DNA of 64,000 nt from Zoogloea dura. GTDB taxonomy: Bacteria > Pseudomonadota > Gammaproteobacteria > Burkholderiales > Rhodocyclaceae. The position numbers and the translations under genes are program-made. Location of the stretch: assembly GCF_012927165.1 (NCBI RefSeq), contig NZ_JABBGA010000020.1, positions 39,438-103,437 on the forward strand. Direction: 5' to 3'. The notes under the pieces were generated by a model. It was not told where the DNA came from. It ran no database searches and was given only the letters and a program-made list of their open reading frames with translations. This document shows, piece by piece, positions 54,720-63,001 of this stretch (the stretch's first letter is position 1; each line of letters begins with the position of its first letter).

Positions 54720-55187
54720 ATGACTGATGTAGCTGAAGCCCCCAACGACGTGATGCAGGACCCGTTCATCCGCGAACTGGTCAAGCAATGGCGCGCCCAG
54801 GACACCCACGGCGCCTGGGAAGGCAAGACCGACGCGATGCTCCTCGACCCCTACGTGCTCGACGCCGAGAAGCGCAAGGAGCTGCCCATGATGGCGGACC
54901 CGGACCCCGAGACCCTGTGGCGCATGGAGCTGTTCTACAACGCCATCGCCCTCTCCATCGAGCGCGAGACCAAGGTGATGGTCAGCCCCATGCTCAAGAT
55001 GCACCACGAGGGCTTCGGCCGCCAGGTGCTCATCGCCGGCCGCTTGATCGTCTTCAACAAGCAGGTCCGCGACGCCCACCGCTTCGGCTTCAACAGCCTC
55101 GAAAAGCTGTCCGCCGCCGGCACCAAGGCGGTGACCGAAGCCGTCGAGATGATCCGCAAGTTCCCTGAAGTCGCCAACTATTCCTGA
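54720..55187 (+). CDS. NifX-associated protein (DUF269)
   Basis: A 155-residue protein of the DUF269/NifX-associated family ([42 protein letters not shown]). It is found almost only in nif clusters directly after nifX, as here, and is thought to help FeMo-co synthesis; the biochemical function is not defined. Spacing to nifX is three bases. Confidence 0.93.
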   Translation: MTDVAEAPNDVMQDPFIRELVKQWRAQDTHGAWEGKTDAMLLDPYVLDAEKRKELPMMADPDPETLWRMELFYNAIALSIERETKVMVSPMLKMHHEGFGRQVLIAGRLIVFNKQVRDAHRFGFNSLEKLSAAGTKAVTEAVEMIRKFPEVANYS

Positions 55188-55200
55188 CCGGAGCCCGACC

Positions 55201-55398
55201 ATGGAAGACCTCGACGCCCTCAAGGCCCGTGCGAAGAAACTCAACGCCCAGGCCACCCAGGCCAAGATGGACCTGCACGACTTGTCCGAAGAGCTGCCGA
55301 CCAACTGGGAACAGATCCTGGAAGTCGCCCAGCGTGCCTACGATGCCCACAAGAACCTGATGGCCGCCCGCAAGGAACTGGCCGCCGCGAGCGCTTGA
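55201..55398 (+). CDS. Small nif-cluster protein (DUF683/CCE_0567 family)
   Basis: A 65-residue helical protein (LDALKARAKKLNAQATQAKMDLHDLSEELP, then AYDAHKNLMAARKELA), matching the short Rop-like helical-hairpin proteins that accompany nifX-DUF269. The molecular function is unknown. It begins 13 bp after the DUF269 gene with a GGAG ribosome binding site. Confidence 0.9.
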   Translation: MEDLDALKARAKKLNAQATQAKMDLHDLSEELPTNWEQILEVAQRAYDAHKNLMAARKELAAASA

Positions 55399-55438
55399 AC
55401 GGCGCCGCCCCTTACCCCTTTACCCCTGGAGAGCTGAA

Positions 55439-55744
55439 ATGGCTTCTTTTTCCGTGACCCTGCCGAGCGGCGAGATCTGGACGCCCAAGTTCGTCGCCGA
55501 CCTCAACCAGGAAAAGTGCATCGGCTGCGCCCGCTGCGTGCGGGTGTGTGCCCGTGACGTGCTGGCCCTGGTCGGCGTCACCGAGGATGGCGAGCTGCTG
55601 GCCATCGATCCGGATGAGGACGAAGACGAAGAGTACGAAAAGAAGGTCATGACCATCGCCCACAAGGAGAACTGCGTGGGCTGCGAGGCCTGTTCCAAGG
55701 TGTGCCCCAAGAAGTGCTACACCCACGAGACCGCTGACGTCTGA
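55439..55744 (+). CDS. fdxB: Ferredoxin III, FdxB
   Basis: A 101-residue 2[4Fe-4S] ferredoxin with sites CIGCARCVRVCARDV and CVGCEACSKVCPKKC, separated by an acidic insert (DPDEDEDEEYEKK). This acidic-insert type is the nif-specific FdxB, which feeds electrons into nitrogenase or cofactor assembly. It sits between the DUF683 gene and nifQ as in many Rhodocyclales and Azotobacter-type clusters. Confidence 0.94.
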   Translation: MASFSVTLPSGEIWTPKFVADLNQEKCIGCARCVRVCARDVLALVGVTEDGELLAIDPDEDEDEEYEKKVMTIAHKENCVGCEACSKVCPKKCYTHETADV

Positions 55745-55755
55745 GTGTTCCCGCT

Positions 55756-55776
55756 CCGGCCCGGATCCCGGGCCGG
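55756..55776 (+). terminator. Hairpin between fdxB and nifQ
   Basis: CCGGCCCGG (55756-55764) pairs perfectly with CCGGGCCGG (55768-55776) around ATC. There is no T-tract. It may attenuate transcription into nifQ or stabilise the upstream mRNA. Confidence 0.45.
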
Positions 55777-55801
55777 CAGGCGGCATGATCCGGAGAGTGC
55801 G

Positions 55802-56317
55802 ATGAACGACCTGTCCCATGCCTGGCTGGCGGCCCGCGCCGCCATGCCGCCCTCGCGCCTGCTGCCGGCCTGGCTGGCCACCGCCCTGGAAACGGAGTTC
55901 GGGCCCCAGTCCGGCACCATCGCCGCCCTGTGGAGCGCCCGCCACCCCCACGTGCTGCGGGAGGATGGCTCCACCGGCGTCGACGCCCGCCACGAGGAAT
56001 ACGCCGACATCTTCGAGCTGCTCCTCGAGCACGCGCCGGCCGGCGACATCCACAGCATCTCGATCGCCCGCTGGATCGCCCTGTCGTGCTGCGGCCAGGA
56101 CCACCTGTGGGAAGACCTCGGCCTGCCCGAGCGCCCGGCCCTCGGTGCCCTGCTGGCCCGCCGCTTCCCGGCCCTGCACGCCAGGAACGTGCACAACCTG
56201 CGCTGGAAGAAGTTCTTCTACAAGCAGCTCTGCGACCGCGCCGAGGTCAAGGCCTGCCGGGCGCCCAGCTGCACGGTGTGCTCGGAATACGCCGGCTGCT
56301 TTGAAGGGAGTGCCTGA
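55802..56317 (+). CDS. nifQ: Molybdenum donor protein NifQ
   Basis: A 171-residue protein ending in the NifQ metal motif CRAPSCTVCSEYAGC, which holds the Mo-Fe-S cluster. The central RWIALSCCGQDHLWEDLGLPERPALGALLARRFPAL and NLRWKKFFYKQLC stretches are characteristic. NifQ supplies molybdenum to NifEN/NifH for FeMo-co maturation. The ATG at 55802 follows GGAGAG; the open frame upstream covers the hairpin and is not used. Confidence 0.94.
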   Translation: MNDLSHAWLAARAAMPPSRLLPAWLATALETEFGPQSGTIAALWSARHPHVLREDGSTGVDARHEEYADIFELLLEHAPAGDIHSISIARWIALSCCGQDHLWEDLGLPERPALGALLARRFPALHARNVHNLRWKKFFYKQLCDRAEVKACRAPSCTVCSEYAGCFEGSA

Positions 56318-56336
56318 GAGGAAGGCCCGGACGCCC

Positions 56337-57077
56337 TCAGCCGCCGCTTCGCGCCTTCACCCAGACGTACCAGCCGCCGCCCCGGGCGTGGGAGTAATCC
56401 ACCTCTTCAACGATGACGCGGGTTCCCACCCGCGCCACCGAGAGGATGGGGGCGTTGGCGTGCTGGCCGGGCTGGCTGTCTGCCCGCCAGTAGGTGTCGT
56501 CGCGGATGGTCAGCGTACTTCCCTTGCCCAGCGCAGGCTCCGCAGGAGCGATGGTGGCGGGTGAGCCGGGCGCCCACTGGTCCTTCTGCTCGCTGACCTT
56601 GCCAAGAAAGAGCCAGCCCCGGTCCGACACGGAGGAGGGGGCCACCGCCTCGACGATGGATTGCTGGGTCAGCAGGCTGCGCTTGACCACCTTGTCGGCC
56701 GCGGCCAGCTCGTTCTGGGACGAACGAGCGTCGCTACCGAGACTGGCCAGGGATGCCTTGATCTCAGGTTCCCGAACCCGGCTTTCCAGTTCTGTCAGGC
56801 GTTCGATCAGCAGCTTGTAGTCATCGCCGGCCTTCGATACGGCTTCGCCCACCTCCTTGGTCTGCTCGGCGGACTTCTTGAGTTGCCCTTCCCATTCCAT
56901 GCCGGCGATGTTTCCCTTGGTGAAGCCGGCGGCGACCAGTTTCTCCTTCATGGTGACTGGGGTGAACAGGAGCAGCAGGAAGAGGAGAAACAGGGTTCCG
57001 TCGCGCAGGGCGGAGACGAGATCCTTCAGCAGGGCGACCGCTCGCTCGAACCGGCTGCTTTCGGCATTGGCAGGCAT
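56337..57077 (-). CDS. Membrane protein with coiled coil and SH3-like C-terminus
   Basis: A 246-residue protein, not recognised as a named family. It has one membrane segment (LFLLFLLLLFTPVTM, residues about 30-44) and then a helical, charged stretch (KKSAEQTKEVGEAVSKAGDDYKLLIERLTELESRV), probably a coiled coil. The C-terminus (ILSVARVGTRVIVEEV and WYVWVKARSGG) resembles a bacterial SH3-like domain that could bind peptidoglycan. It is the last gene of a four-gene operon with a muramidase and two lipoproteins, 26 bp after the muramidase. Confidence 0.75.
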   Translation of the reverse strand: MPANAESSRFERAVALLKDLVSALRDGTLFLLFLLLLFTPVTMKEKLVAAGFTKGNIAGMEWEGQLKKSAEQTKEVGEAVSKAGDDYKLLIERLTELESRVREPEIKASLASLGSDARSSQNELAAADKVVKRSLLTQQSIVEAVAPSSVSDRGWLFLGKVSEQKDQWAPGSPATIAPAEPALGKGSTLTIRDDTYWRADSQPGQHANAPILSVARVGTRVIVEEVDYSHARGGGWYVWVKARSGG

Positions 57078-57103
57078 GGGGCTCTCCAGTTGCTTTGAGG
57101 GGC

Positions 57104-58087
57104 TTACACGCTGCGGCTCAGGGCCACCAGGCTGGCGTCGTCCAGCCGCCCGCTCACCGGGAGGGCGTTGTCCTTCTGGAACTGAATCAAGGCCTTCTGG
57201 GTGTTTTCGCCGAACCAGCCGTCCACCCCGCCCGCGTTGTAGCCCCGGTACATCAGGAAAAGCTGGGCGGTGCGCACCTCCAGGCTGGGCAGGGGCCCCA
57301 TGCCGAAGCGGGTGGCGGCGGTGCGGAGCTTTTCGTCGTACTTGTTCTTCTGGAATTCCGGGCCGTTGTAGCCCTGGGCGAAGGCTGCCCAGTCCCCGCT
57401 CTTCAGATGCCGGGCGAGCCTGGCGTCACGGATGAAGCCGACCATGCCGAGCAGCTGAGCGTCTTCCGACTGGCACATGGCGGTGACCATGGATTCGGCA
57501 TCCGGGTAGCCCGCCGCTACCGCATTGAAGCCCATCACCTGGCCGAGGCCCCAGGAGGTGCTCTCCAGCGCGGCAGTGCGGTCGAGGGCGATGGCACGCA
57601 TGAGCCGGTCGTACTGGTTGGCTCCGCCCTTGCCGTAGCCGCCGGCCGTCCTGCTGCTGATGTCCGGTTCGCTTGCGTCGAAGCGCCCGCCGGTCCTGCG
57701 GTGAAAGATGTGGCGCTCGAACAGGATCAGCGGCCGCCGGTCGGCCAGGAAGCCGCAGCCTTTGGTCTCCACCGTCATCACCGCCCACAGGGCCGGCAGC
57801 GCCACCCCCAGGCCGCTGGCCGCCTGCTCCAGGCCTTCCTGGCTGAGGGGGTTGCCGCGGCCGCTGAAGGGCAGGGTGGCCGGGGCGGGGGCGGCGGCAG
57901 CCTTGGTTGCAGAACGGGCCGGCGCCCGGCTGCGGGCGGGTGCCGCAGCGGCCGGAGCGAAGTCATAGACCAGCTCGCACATGCCGGGGCGGGCTGCGAG
58001 CGGAGTACAGCCGTCGATGCGGAAGCCGAGGGCTGTCAGGCGTGCGCCCTCGCGGTCGCAGTCCTCGCAGGGAATGACGAGTTTCAT
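57104..58087 (-). CDS. N-acetylmuramidase-domain protein with peptidoglycan-binding domain
   Basis: A 327-residue protein. Residues about 1-45 hold a short Cys-containing segment (PCEDCDREG), then an Ala/Pro linker. The central N-acetylmuramidase (DUF3380) domain spans about 80-255 (FERHIFHRRTGG, TSWGLGQVMGFNAVAAGYPD, YNGPEFQKNKYDEKL), and a C-terminal PG_binding_1 domain follows (YRGYNAGGVDGWFGENTQKALIQFQKDNALPVSG). Enzymes of this type are known as phage endolysins and as bacterial wall hydrolases. No signal peptide is seen, so export would need a partner. A fragment of its C-terminus is duplicated at 60811-60882. Confidence 0.85.
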   Translation of the reverse strand: MKLVIPCEDCDREGARLTALGFRIDGCTPLAARPGMCELVYDFAPAAAAPARSRAPARSATKAAAAPAPATLPFSGRGNPLSQEGLEQAASGLGVALPALWAVMTVETKGCGFLADRRPLILFERHIFHRRTGGRFDASEPDISSRTAGGYGKGGANQYDRLMRAIALDRTAALESTSWGLGQVMGFNAVAAGYPDAESMVTAMCQSEDAQLLGMVGFIRDARLARHLKSGDWAAFAQGYNGPEFQKNKYDEKLRTAATRFGMGPLPSLEVRTAQLFLMYRGYNAGGVDGWFGENTQKALIQFQKDNALPVSGRLDDASLVALSRSV

Positions 58088-58114
58088 GGTGTGTCTCCTT
58101 GGGTGGATCGGAAC

Positions 58115-59155
58115 TCAGCCGCCGCTGGCCGCGTTAGCCAGCCTGCACACCGCGTTGCGGTGCAGGTCGAGCAGTTTGGTGTAGTCCTTCGAGTCGGCGA
58201 CCAGGACCGCCATGTGGTCGGTGTAAGCCTTGCGCTGTGCCGCCGGGGAGGTGCCTGTGGCGCGCAGCCGGGGCCACACCGCCGGCCCCCGGTCGGTGAA
58301 GATGCCCAAGGCCTCCGCGTTGTTCCACACCTGGCCGAGCTGGGGGTCGGGGACTTGGGCAAGGCAGGCCACGGTGTCGAGGGCGATGCGCCCCTGGGCG
58401 GCTTCGTTGAGGCGGTAGGTCTGGACATCGGTCAGGGCGCTGGTGGCCCTCTCACGCAGGATGCGGACGACCTCCGGGTCCCGCGCGAGGTTCTCTGCGG
58501 CAAGCCCGGTGGCGAAGAACTGGGTCAATTGCAGGGGGCCGGGGCCGGTCAGTGAGGGGGTGGCGCCAGCCGTGCCGCCGCTGTCGGCCGCTGCTCCGCC
58601 CCGTGTGTCCACGCTCGCCAGCACGGAAGGCTGGCGCTGTGCATCCACCGGGATGATGGAAGCCTCCTTGCGCTTGTAGCCGAACGTGAAGGACTCGGGG
58701 ATGGGCACGGACGCGCTGGCGGCGGCCTGGAAGGCCATCTTCAGGCCGAGGGTGGTGCTGGTGGCGAAGAACAGTATCGGCCTGTCGTCACTCGCTCCCG
58801 GCGCGGGCGTGAGGGGCGGCGGGCAACTCAATACAGGGCTGCCCTTGGGCAGGGTGACCAGCTGCGCCGCGCAGCCGCCGGCGTAGGTCTGGCGCACGTA
58901 GCGGAAAAGGATGCCGCCGTCGGTCTCGAGGAGGCCGAACACCGGATACACGCTGCCATCGGGAAGGCGCGGCCCCAGATAGCCCTCCGCCCTGTCATAG
59001 GCGATGCTGACGCTGGCCGGTGTGCTCTCCGCGTCGATGACGCTCAGCGACGTGCGGGTGGCGAAGATGGCGTTGTCGCGGGGAGAGGCGCAGCCGCCCA
59101 GGGCCAGGACGGCCAGGGTGATGGTGGCGACGGTGGAGGCATGGCGGGGGAGCAT
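58115..59155 (-). CDS. Putative lipoprotein of the muramidase operon
   Basis: A 346-residue protein with a lipobox (LAVLALGGCASP). The remainder is not recognised; it contains GYLGPRLPDGSVYPVFG, cysteines in TYAGGCAAQL and LSCPPPLTP, and a helical C-terminus (AQRKAYTDHMAVLVADSKDYTKLLDLHRNAVCRL). The ATG at 59155 fits the signal peptide. It is four bases after the upstream small lipoprotein gene and 27 bases before the muramidase gene, so these are co-transcribed. No function is assigned. Confidence 0.75.
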   Translation of the reverse strand: MLPRHASTVATITLAVLALGGCASPRDNAIFATRTSLSVIDAESTPASVSIAYDRAEGYLGPRLPDGSVYPVFGLLETDGGILFRYVRQTYAGGCAAQLVTLPKGSPVLSCPPPLTPAPGASDDRPILFFATSTTLGLKMAFQAAASASVPIPESFTFGYKRKEASIIPVDAQRQPSVLASVDTRGGAAADSGGTAGATPSLTGPGPLQLTQFFATGLAAENLARDPEVVRILRERATSALTDVQTYRLNEAAQGRIALDTVACLAQVPDPQLGQVWNNAEALGIFTDRGPAVWPRLRATGTSPAAQRKAYTDHMAVLVADSKDYTKLLDLHRNAVCRLANAASGG

Positions 59156-59159
59156 GGTT

Positions 59160-59546
59160 TCACTCCTGGTTGGGGGGCGCGGCGGCCGTGCCCAGGCCAT
59201 CTGGCAGCAGCGCCTCCACCGCGACCAGGGCGTTGTTGCGCACCAGGGCGTGGGTCGCATCGCTGTAGCCGATCACCAGGGCGTGGCTCTCCGCGCCGTG
59301 GTTGAGGGTGATTCCCACCGAGCGCACCCGCAGAGCTTCACCGCCCCAGGGGGGCGGCGAGGCGGGGGGAATCGACAGGTGGACGAGGCCGATCACATGA
59401 CGGGTGCCGGCCGCATCCACATAGGTGTGGGCGCAGGCGGATGGCAGCAGCAGGAGGCAGGGCAGCACGGCCCGGATAGGCTGGAGGGCGCGGACGACGT
59501 GACGGAGGAGGGCGCGCGCAGATGGCACGCCATGCCGGTTGTGCAT
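59160..59546 (-). CDS. Small putative lipoprotein, first gene of the muramidase operon
   Basis: A protein of about 128 residues with a hydrophobic signal and lipobox-like LLLLPSACAH. The mature part (HVIGLVHLSIPP, VRSVGITLNHGAESHALVIGYSDATHALVRNNALV) is beta-rich and not recognised. I chose the ATG at 59546; the frame continues to 59609. About 270 bp upstream to the diguanylate cyclase gene hold no gene and probably the promoters of both. Confidence 0.65.
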   Translation of the reverse strand: MHNRHGVPSARALLRHVVRALQPIRAVLPCLLLLPSACAHTYVDAAGTRHVIGLVHLSIPPASPPPWGGEALRVRSVGITLNHGAESHALVIGYSDATHALVRNNALVAVEALLPDGLGTAAAPPNQE

Positions 59547-59877
59547 CGAGTCGGTCTCCCTGTGCGCGCTGCGCGCCCCACTTGTGGTCGAGGAGCTTCT
59601 ATCCGGCATATGCCGTCGCGTGATGTCTCAGGTATAGATCACCGATGGGCAGGCGCAAGGGCAGGGCTCAGGGGGATGCCCGCCCCCGCAGTGGGAGCTG
59701 CCGCCCTGCACCTCGCATCCGTGGCGGTCGTTGAGGTCGTTGGGGGGGAAGTACCTAGACGCGGCGCAGGCTTCCGGCGCTGTCCGTGGACTATGTCGCA
59801 GCGCTCGTTTTGGGGCTCTCTAAACTGGCGCCGTGGTTGTCGCCGTCGGCGGGGCCACCCCGAAACGGAGCCGGACC

Positions 59878-60798
59878 ATGTACGACACCTTCACAGAAAT
59901 CCCCCTGTCCGAGCGCATCCAGCGCCTCCACGACGCCTCGCCCCTGTTGATCGGGGTGTTCGACGAGCACGACATGCTGCGCTACGCCAATCCCGCCTTT
60001 CGTCGGGCGCTCGGCCTGCGGCCCGACGCCTTCATGACCTGGCAGGATCTGATGCGCCTCAATCATAAGCAGAAGGTGGGCACCCGCATCGACTCCCCCG
60101 ACTTCGAGGCCTGGCTGGCCTCGGCCCGCTCCCGGCGCGGCAAGCTGCCTTACCGGGGCTTCGAGGTGGACCGCACCGACGGGCGCTGGCATTTCATGAC
60201 CGAGAGCCTGGCGCCGGATGGCTGGATGCTCTGCGTAGCGGTGGACATCACCGATGTGCGCGCCGACGAGCGCAGCCTGCGGGCCGACCGTGACGGCGCC
60301 TGGAAGGCCGCCCGCACCGACGCCCTGACCGGGGTGAGCAACCGCATGCACATCCTGCAGCTGCTCGACGAACAGATCGCGCAGCTGCGCAGCGGCGGCC
60401 AGCCCTGCGGCATTGCGCTGATCGATCTGGACCACTTCAAGTCGGTCAATGACCGCTACGGCCACTACGGGGGCGACCTGGTACTGCGCGATTTCGCCCA
60501 TGTCGCGGCTTCCACCCTGCGCCGGGTCGACGGCTTCGGGCGCCTCGGCGGGGAGGAGTTCCTGGCCGTGCTGCCCGGTGTGGACCGGGCCGAACTGGCC
60601 GCGGTGGTGAACCGCCTCCACGAAGCCGTCCGCCGCTCCACGCCCCTGCCCGACTATCCGGGCTTCCACTACAGCTTCTCCGCTGGGGCAGGGATGCTGG
60701 AAGGCGGGGAAGACGCCCTCACCAACATCCGCCGGGTGGACCACGCCCTTTACGAAGCCAAGGGATCGGGCCGCGACCGCTGCGTCATGTTGACCTGA
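59878..60798 (+). CDS. PAS-GGDEF diguanylate cyclase
   Basis: A 306-residue cytoplasmic protein. An N-terminal PAS-like sensor (LLIGVFDEHDMLRYANPAFRRALGLRPDAFMTWQDLM) is followed by a GGDEF domain with the intact active site GRLGGEEFLAVLPG and the metal-binding DLDHFKSVNDRYGH. It makes cyclic di-GMP from GTP. No RxxD inhibitory site is evident at the usual position upstream of GGEEF. The ATG at 59878 (ACGGAG upstream) gives a clean N-terminus. Confidence 0.92.
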   Translation: MYDTFTEIPLSERIQRLHDASPLLIGVFDEHDMLRYANPAFRRALGLRPDAFMTWQDLMRLNHKQKVGTRIDSPDFEAWLASARSRRGKLPYRGFEVDRTDGRWHFMTESLAPDGWMLCVAVDITDVRADERSLRADRDGAWKAARTDALTGVSNRMHILQLLDEQIAQLRSGGQPCGIALIDLDHFKSVNDRYGHYGGDLVLRDFAHVAASTLRRVDGFGRLGGEEFLAVLPGVDRAELAAVVNRLHEAVRRSTPLPDYPGFHYSFSAGAGMLEGGEDALTNIRRVDHALYEAKGSGRDRCVMLT

Positions 60799-60810
60799 GG
60801 TGCTCTGCAG

Positions 60811-60882
60811 GCTGCGGCTCAGGGGCAGCAGGCTGGCGTCGTCCAGCCGCCTGCTCACCGGGAGAGCGTTGTCTTCCTGGAA
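60811..60882 (-). repeat. 72-bp partial copy of the muramidase 3' end
   Basis: This segment matches 57110-57181 in the same orientation with about six differences. Read on the minus strand it encodes [18 protein letters not shown], a remnant of the peptidoglycan-binding domain. It is fused directly to the truncated integron integrase, so it marks a recombination junction. The two copies are direct repeats flanking the muramidase operon and the diguanylate cyclase gene. Confidence 0.8.
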
Positions 60883-61472
60883 TCGGGTAACTCCATCTGC
60901 GCCAGCATCAGCGGCACCAGCGTTTCCGGCAGCATCGTGACCCTGTCCTTCTGCCCCTTGCCATCGCGGACCAGGATCTCCCTTCGTGATGTATCCACAT
61001 CCTTCACGCGCAGACGCAAGCACTCAAGAAGCCGGAGCCCAGCGCCATACAGCAAGCGTGAGGGAAGAGTGACATCCGGGTCATCAATCGCCCCTAGCAA
61101 AGTAGAGACCTCGGCCCGGGTCAAGACCGAGGGCAAGCGCCTGGGCTTCTTTGCACGCACCAGGTCATCCAGCCACGGCAATTCGACGCCGAGCACCTCC
61201 CGGTACAGGAAGAGTAAAGCCGACAGTGCCTGGGTTTGCGTGGCTGCACTCACGCTTCGTTCCACTGCCAACGCGCTCAGAAACGCTTCCACCTCCACCT
61301 TGCCCATGTCCCGCGGGTGCCGCTTGTCATGGAAGAGGATGTAGCGTTTAATCCATCCCACATAAGCCTGCTCGGTTCTCAAGCTGTAGTGCTTGACCCG
61401 GATACGCTCCCGAACCTGATCCAGCAAGCGGGGCGACGAGGGCGGCACTGCCAGAAGGGTAGACGACATCAT
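60883..61472 (-). pseudogene. intI: Truncated integron integrase intI
   Basis: About 196 residues of an integron-type tyrosine recombinase remain: the N-terminal SAM-like domain ([45 protein letters not shown]) and the start of the catalytic domain including the first catalytic arginine ([21 protein letters not shown]). The sequence stops at [15 protein letters not shown], just where the IntI-specific insertion would begin, and joins the 72-bp muramidase remnant. The catalytic His, second Arg and Tyr are missing, so it cannot recombine. The likely start is the ATG at 61472. Cassettes with attC sites follow on the other strand, as expected for an integron. Confidence 0.88.
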
Positions 61473-61582
61473 GACGCGATACTCCGCTAAAACTGTATTT
61501 ATATACATCAATTTAGCATGTCCCAGCAGCTTAGGCGACAGTCGTGTAAGGCGCCAGGCGCGTCAGATGTCGTCTACATCAC

Positions 61583-61589
61583 GTTAGAC
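61583..61589 (+). other. attI-type core site (integron insertion point)
   Basis: ACGTTAGAC contains the GTTRRRY core (GTTAGAC) about 110 bp upstream of the intI start and immediately before the first cassette reading frame, which is where attI recombines with attC. The wider 61473-61582 segment would be attI and the intI promoter. Confidence 0.65.
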
Positions 61590-61595
61590 AGCACG

Positions 61596-61907
61596 ATGCT
61601 CTTCACTGTCACGGCCACGTTCTCTGACTTCACGACAGCCTACGAGCAGTACGAGGTCGCTTCGCCAGCAGAGGCACTTGACGCATTCATCTTGAATGCC
61701 GAGTCGCTCGGCGCTTTCGATCCGAAGTTGCGGGCTTTAGCAGTCGGAGCGGAAGGACACAAGATCGTTCATGTGGCAGGTGGCAGGCAAGGTTTGTGGA
61801 CGTGGCATTTGACGGCACAACTTGAACAAGACGAGGTTGCACTCTATGGAGGCTGCATTGTTCAAACCGACCGAACTGGCCCCGTTCGTCCCCATGGCGC
61901 TGTCTAA
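61596..61907 (+). CDS. Cassette 1 protein of unknown function
   Basis: A 103-residue protein (MLFTVTATFSDFTTAYEQYEVASPAEALDAFILNAES...), not recognised. It is a mixed alpha/beta single-domain protein with no signal peptide. It is the first integron cassette: it begins seven bases after the attI core, and its stop codon TAA lies inside the GTCTAAC of the following attC, a typical cassette layout. The start at 61596 is chosen because it lies inside the cassette; the frame opens earlier across attI. Confidence 0.7.
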   Translation: MLFTVTATFSDFTTAYEQYEVASPAEALDAFILNAESLGAFDPKLRALAVGAEGHKIVHVAGGRQGLWTWHLTAQLEQDEVALYGGCIVQTDRTGPVRPHGAV

Positions 61908-61958
61908 CCCGCTGTTGCAGCGGACGCCTGACGGCGCCGCTGAACGCAAACGTTAGGC
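61902..61958 (+). repeat. attC recombination site 1
   Basis: GTCTAAC (R'') and GTTAGGC (R') bound a 57-bp imperfect inverted repeat (inner CGCTG...CAGCGG and GGCG/CGCC pairing). The length and core bases fit a classic 59-base element. It separates cassettes 1 and 2. Confidence 0.85.
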
Positions 61959-61961
61959 CTT

Positions 61962-62411
61962 ATGCGTTCCGTCGAAGCAGAAGCTCTCGCACTCGTTCTT
62001 GAAGCAGGCGCCGTGTCTGTCGCTGACGTTCGATCGTGGGCTGATCAATATGTGATTTCAGAGCCACAACCGGATGGAAGAATCTTGCAACTTTGCACAG
62101 AGGCAAATGCAGCAAGTGCCCTTTCCTTGTTGCACGAATTGTCCGAACACCGCGACATAAGGACTTCCACAACTTTGGCGCTTCGCCATCTTCGGCGCGC
62201 ATGGCTTGCAGGTTCAGTTTCGCTGCGTGGCGCTGCAGGGCTCTTAAGCCGTATGGCAAACCTCGGCTTCACTCCGAATGAAGAAGCAGAGCATCAAATG
62301 TCTTGGTTCGCTGAAAATTTGGCGCTCATTGATGTCAAGGAATTTGCGCCCGAGCTTGAAGCAAAAATCAAAGGTGAGTTTGATGCGTTTCTCGCGAAGT
62401 ACTCGGTCTAA
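61962..62411 (+). CDS. Cassette 2 protein of unknown function
   Basis: A 149-residue, largely helical protein (EAEALALVLEAGAVSVADVRSWADQYV; LSRMANLGFTPNEEAEHQMSWFAENLALIDVKEF), not recognised. No membrane segment or signal is present. The ATG lies three bases after the attC1 core, and the stop (GTC TAA) is inside attC2, so the gene fills its cassette. The codon usage is less GC-biased than that of the chromosome, as expected for a captured gene. Confidence 0.75.
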   Translation: MRSVEAEALALVLEAGAVSVADVRSWADQYVISEPQPDGRILQLCTEANAASALSLLHELSEHRDIRTSTTLALRHLRRAWLAGSVSLRGAAGLLSRMANLGFTPNEEAEHQMSWFAENLALIDVKEFAPELEAKIKGEFDAFLAKYSV

Positions 62412-62501
62412 CACTGCAGTCGAGAGGGACAGCCAACAAGCTGGGCTTGTTGGTTCCCTCCGTGCTTCGCACTCCAGCTGCCCCTCACTTCCACGTTAGG
62501 C
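62406..62501 (+). repeat. attC recombination site 2
   Basis: GTCTAAC (62406-62412) and GTTAGGC (62495-62501) bound a 96-bp imperfect inverted repeat with internal complementary stretches (GAGAGGGA.../...TTCCCTC and CAACAAGC/GCTTGTTG). It separates cassettes 2 and 3. Confidence 0.85.
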
Positions 62502-62542
62502 GCCAGCACCTTGTCTGAATCTCATCAAGAAGGGAGTAAAGC

Positions 62543-62956
62543 ATGTCATCTGAAATGGCTGTGATATTTCAAGGAATTTCAGCAGGGGCTGCAATTGTCA
62601 ATGCTGTTAAATCGGCACTAGACATAAGAAAACTCTCACGAGAAGAGGTGCTAGAAATTGCGTCACAAGCCGATCAAGAGTCCAAGTCTAAAGGGTTGGC
62701 TGCCGCAGATGCGGGAAATGAAATAGAAGGGCTTGATCCAGAAATGGAAAAAGCGCTTCAAGATAAAGTGGAATGTGCAAGAAAGGAATGGGTCAAAAGA
62801 ATTTCTGACCCTAATAGCGATTCCGCAGACTATGCGGCAGCAACAGACACTTACAGGTCAATGCAGTGCGCTTTGATGAGGTCCATCAAACAAATATGTG
62901 GCGGAACTCTTCCCCGTCGTTGGTATAAACTTTGGGCCGATTTGCAATGTGGTTAG
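62543..62956 (+). CDS. Cassette 3 protein of unknown function
   Basis: A 137-residue, charged helical protein (FQGISAGAAIVNAVKSALDIRKLSREEVLEIASQADQE...). It has several cysteines near the end (MQCALMRSIKQICGG, LQCG). The DNA is clearly more AT-rich than the rest of the window, evidence of a foreign origin. It is not recognised. The ribosome binding site (aagaagggag) is good. It is followed by a half attC (GCCTAAC at 63002). Confidence 0.75.
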   Translation: MSSEMAVIFQGISAGAAIVNAVKSALDIRKLSREEVLEIASQADQESKSKGLAAADAGNEIEGLDPEMEKALQDKVECARKEWVKRISDPNSDSADYAAATDTYRSMQCALMRSIKQICGGTLPRRWYKLWADLQCG

Positions 62957-63001
62957 ATTCTCGAGCCACGTGCCAGTAATACATTAAACCATTCATACTG
63001 C

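Noticed and set aside
61473..61511. Upstream start of intI at 61511
   Set aside because: The N-terminal match to integron integrases begins after the double methionine at 61472/61469, and the upstream codons lie in the probable attI/promoter region.
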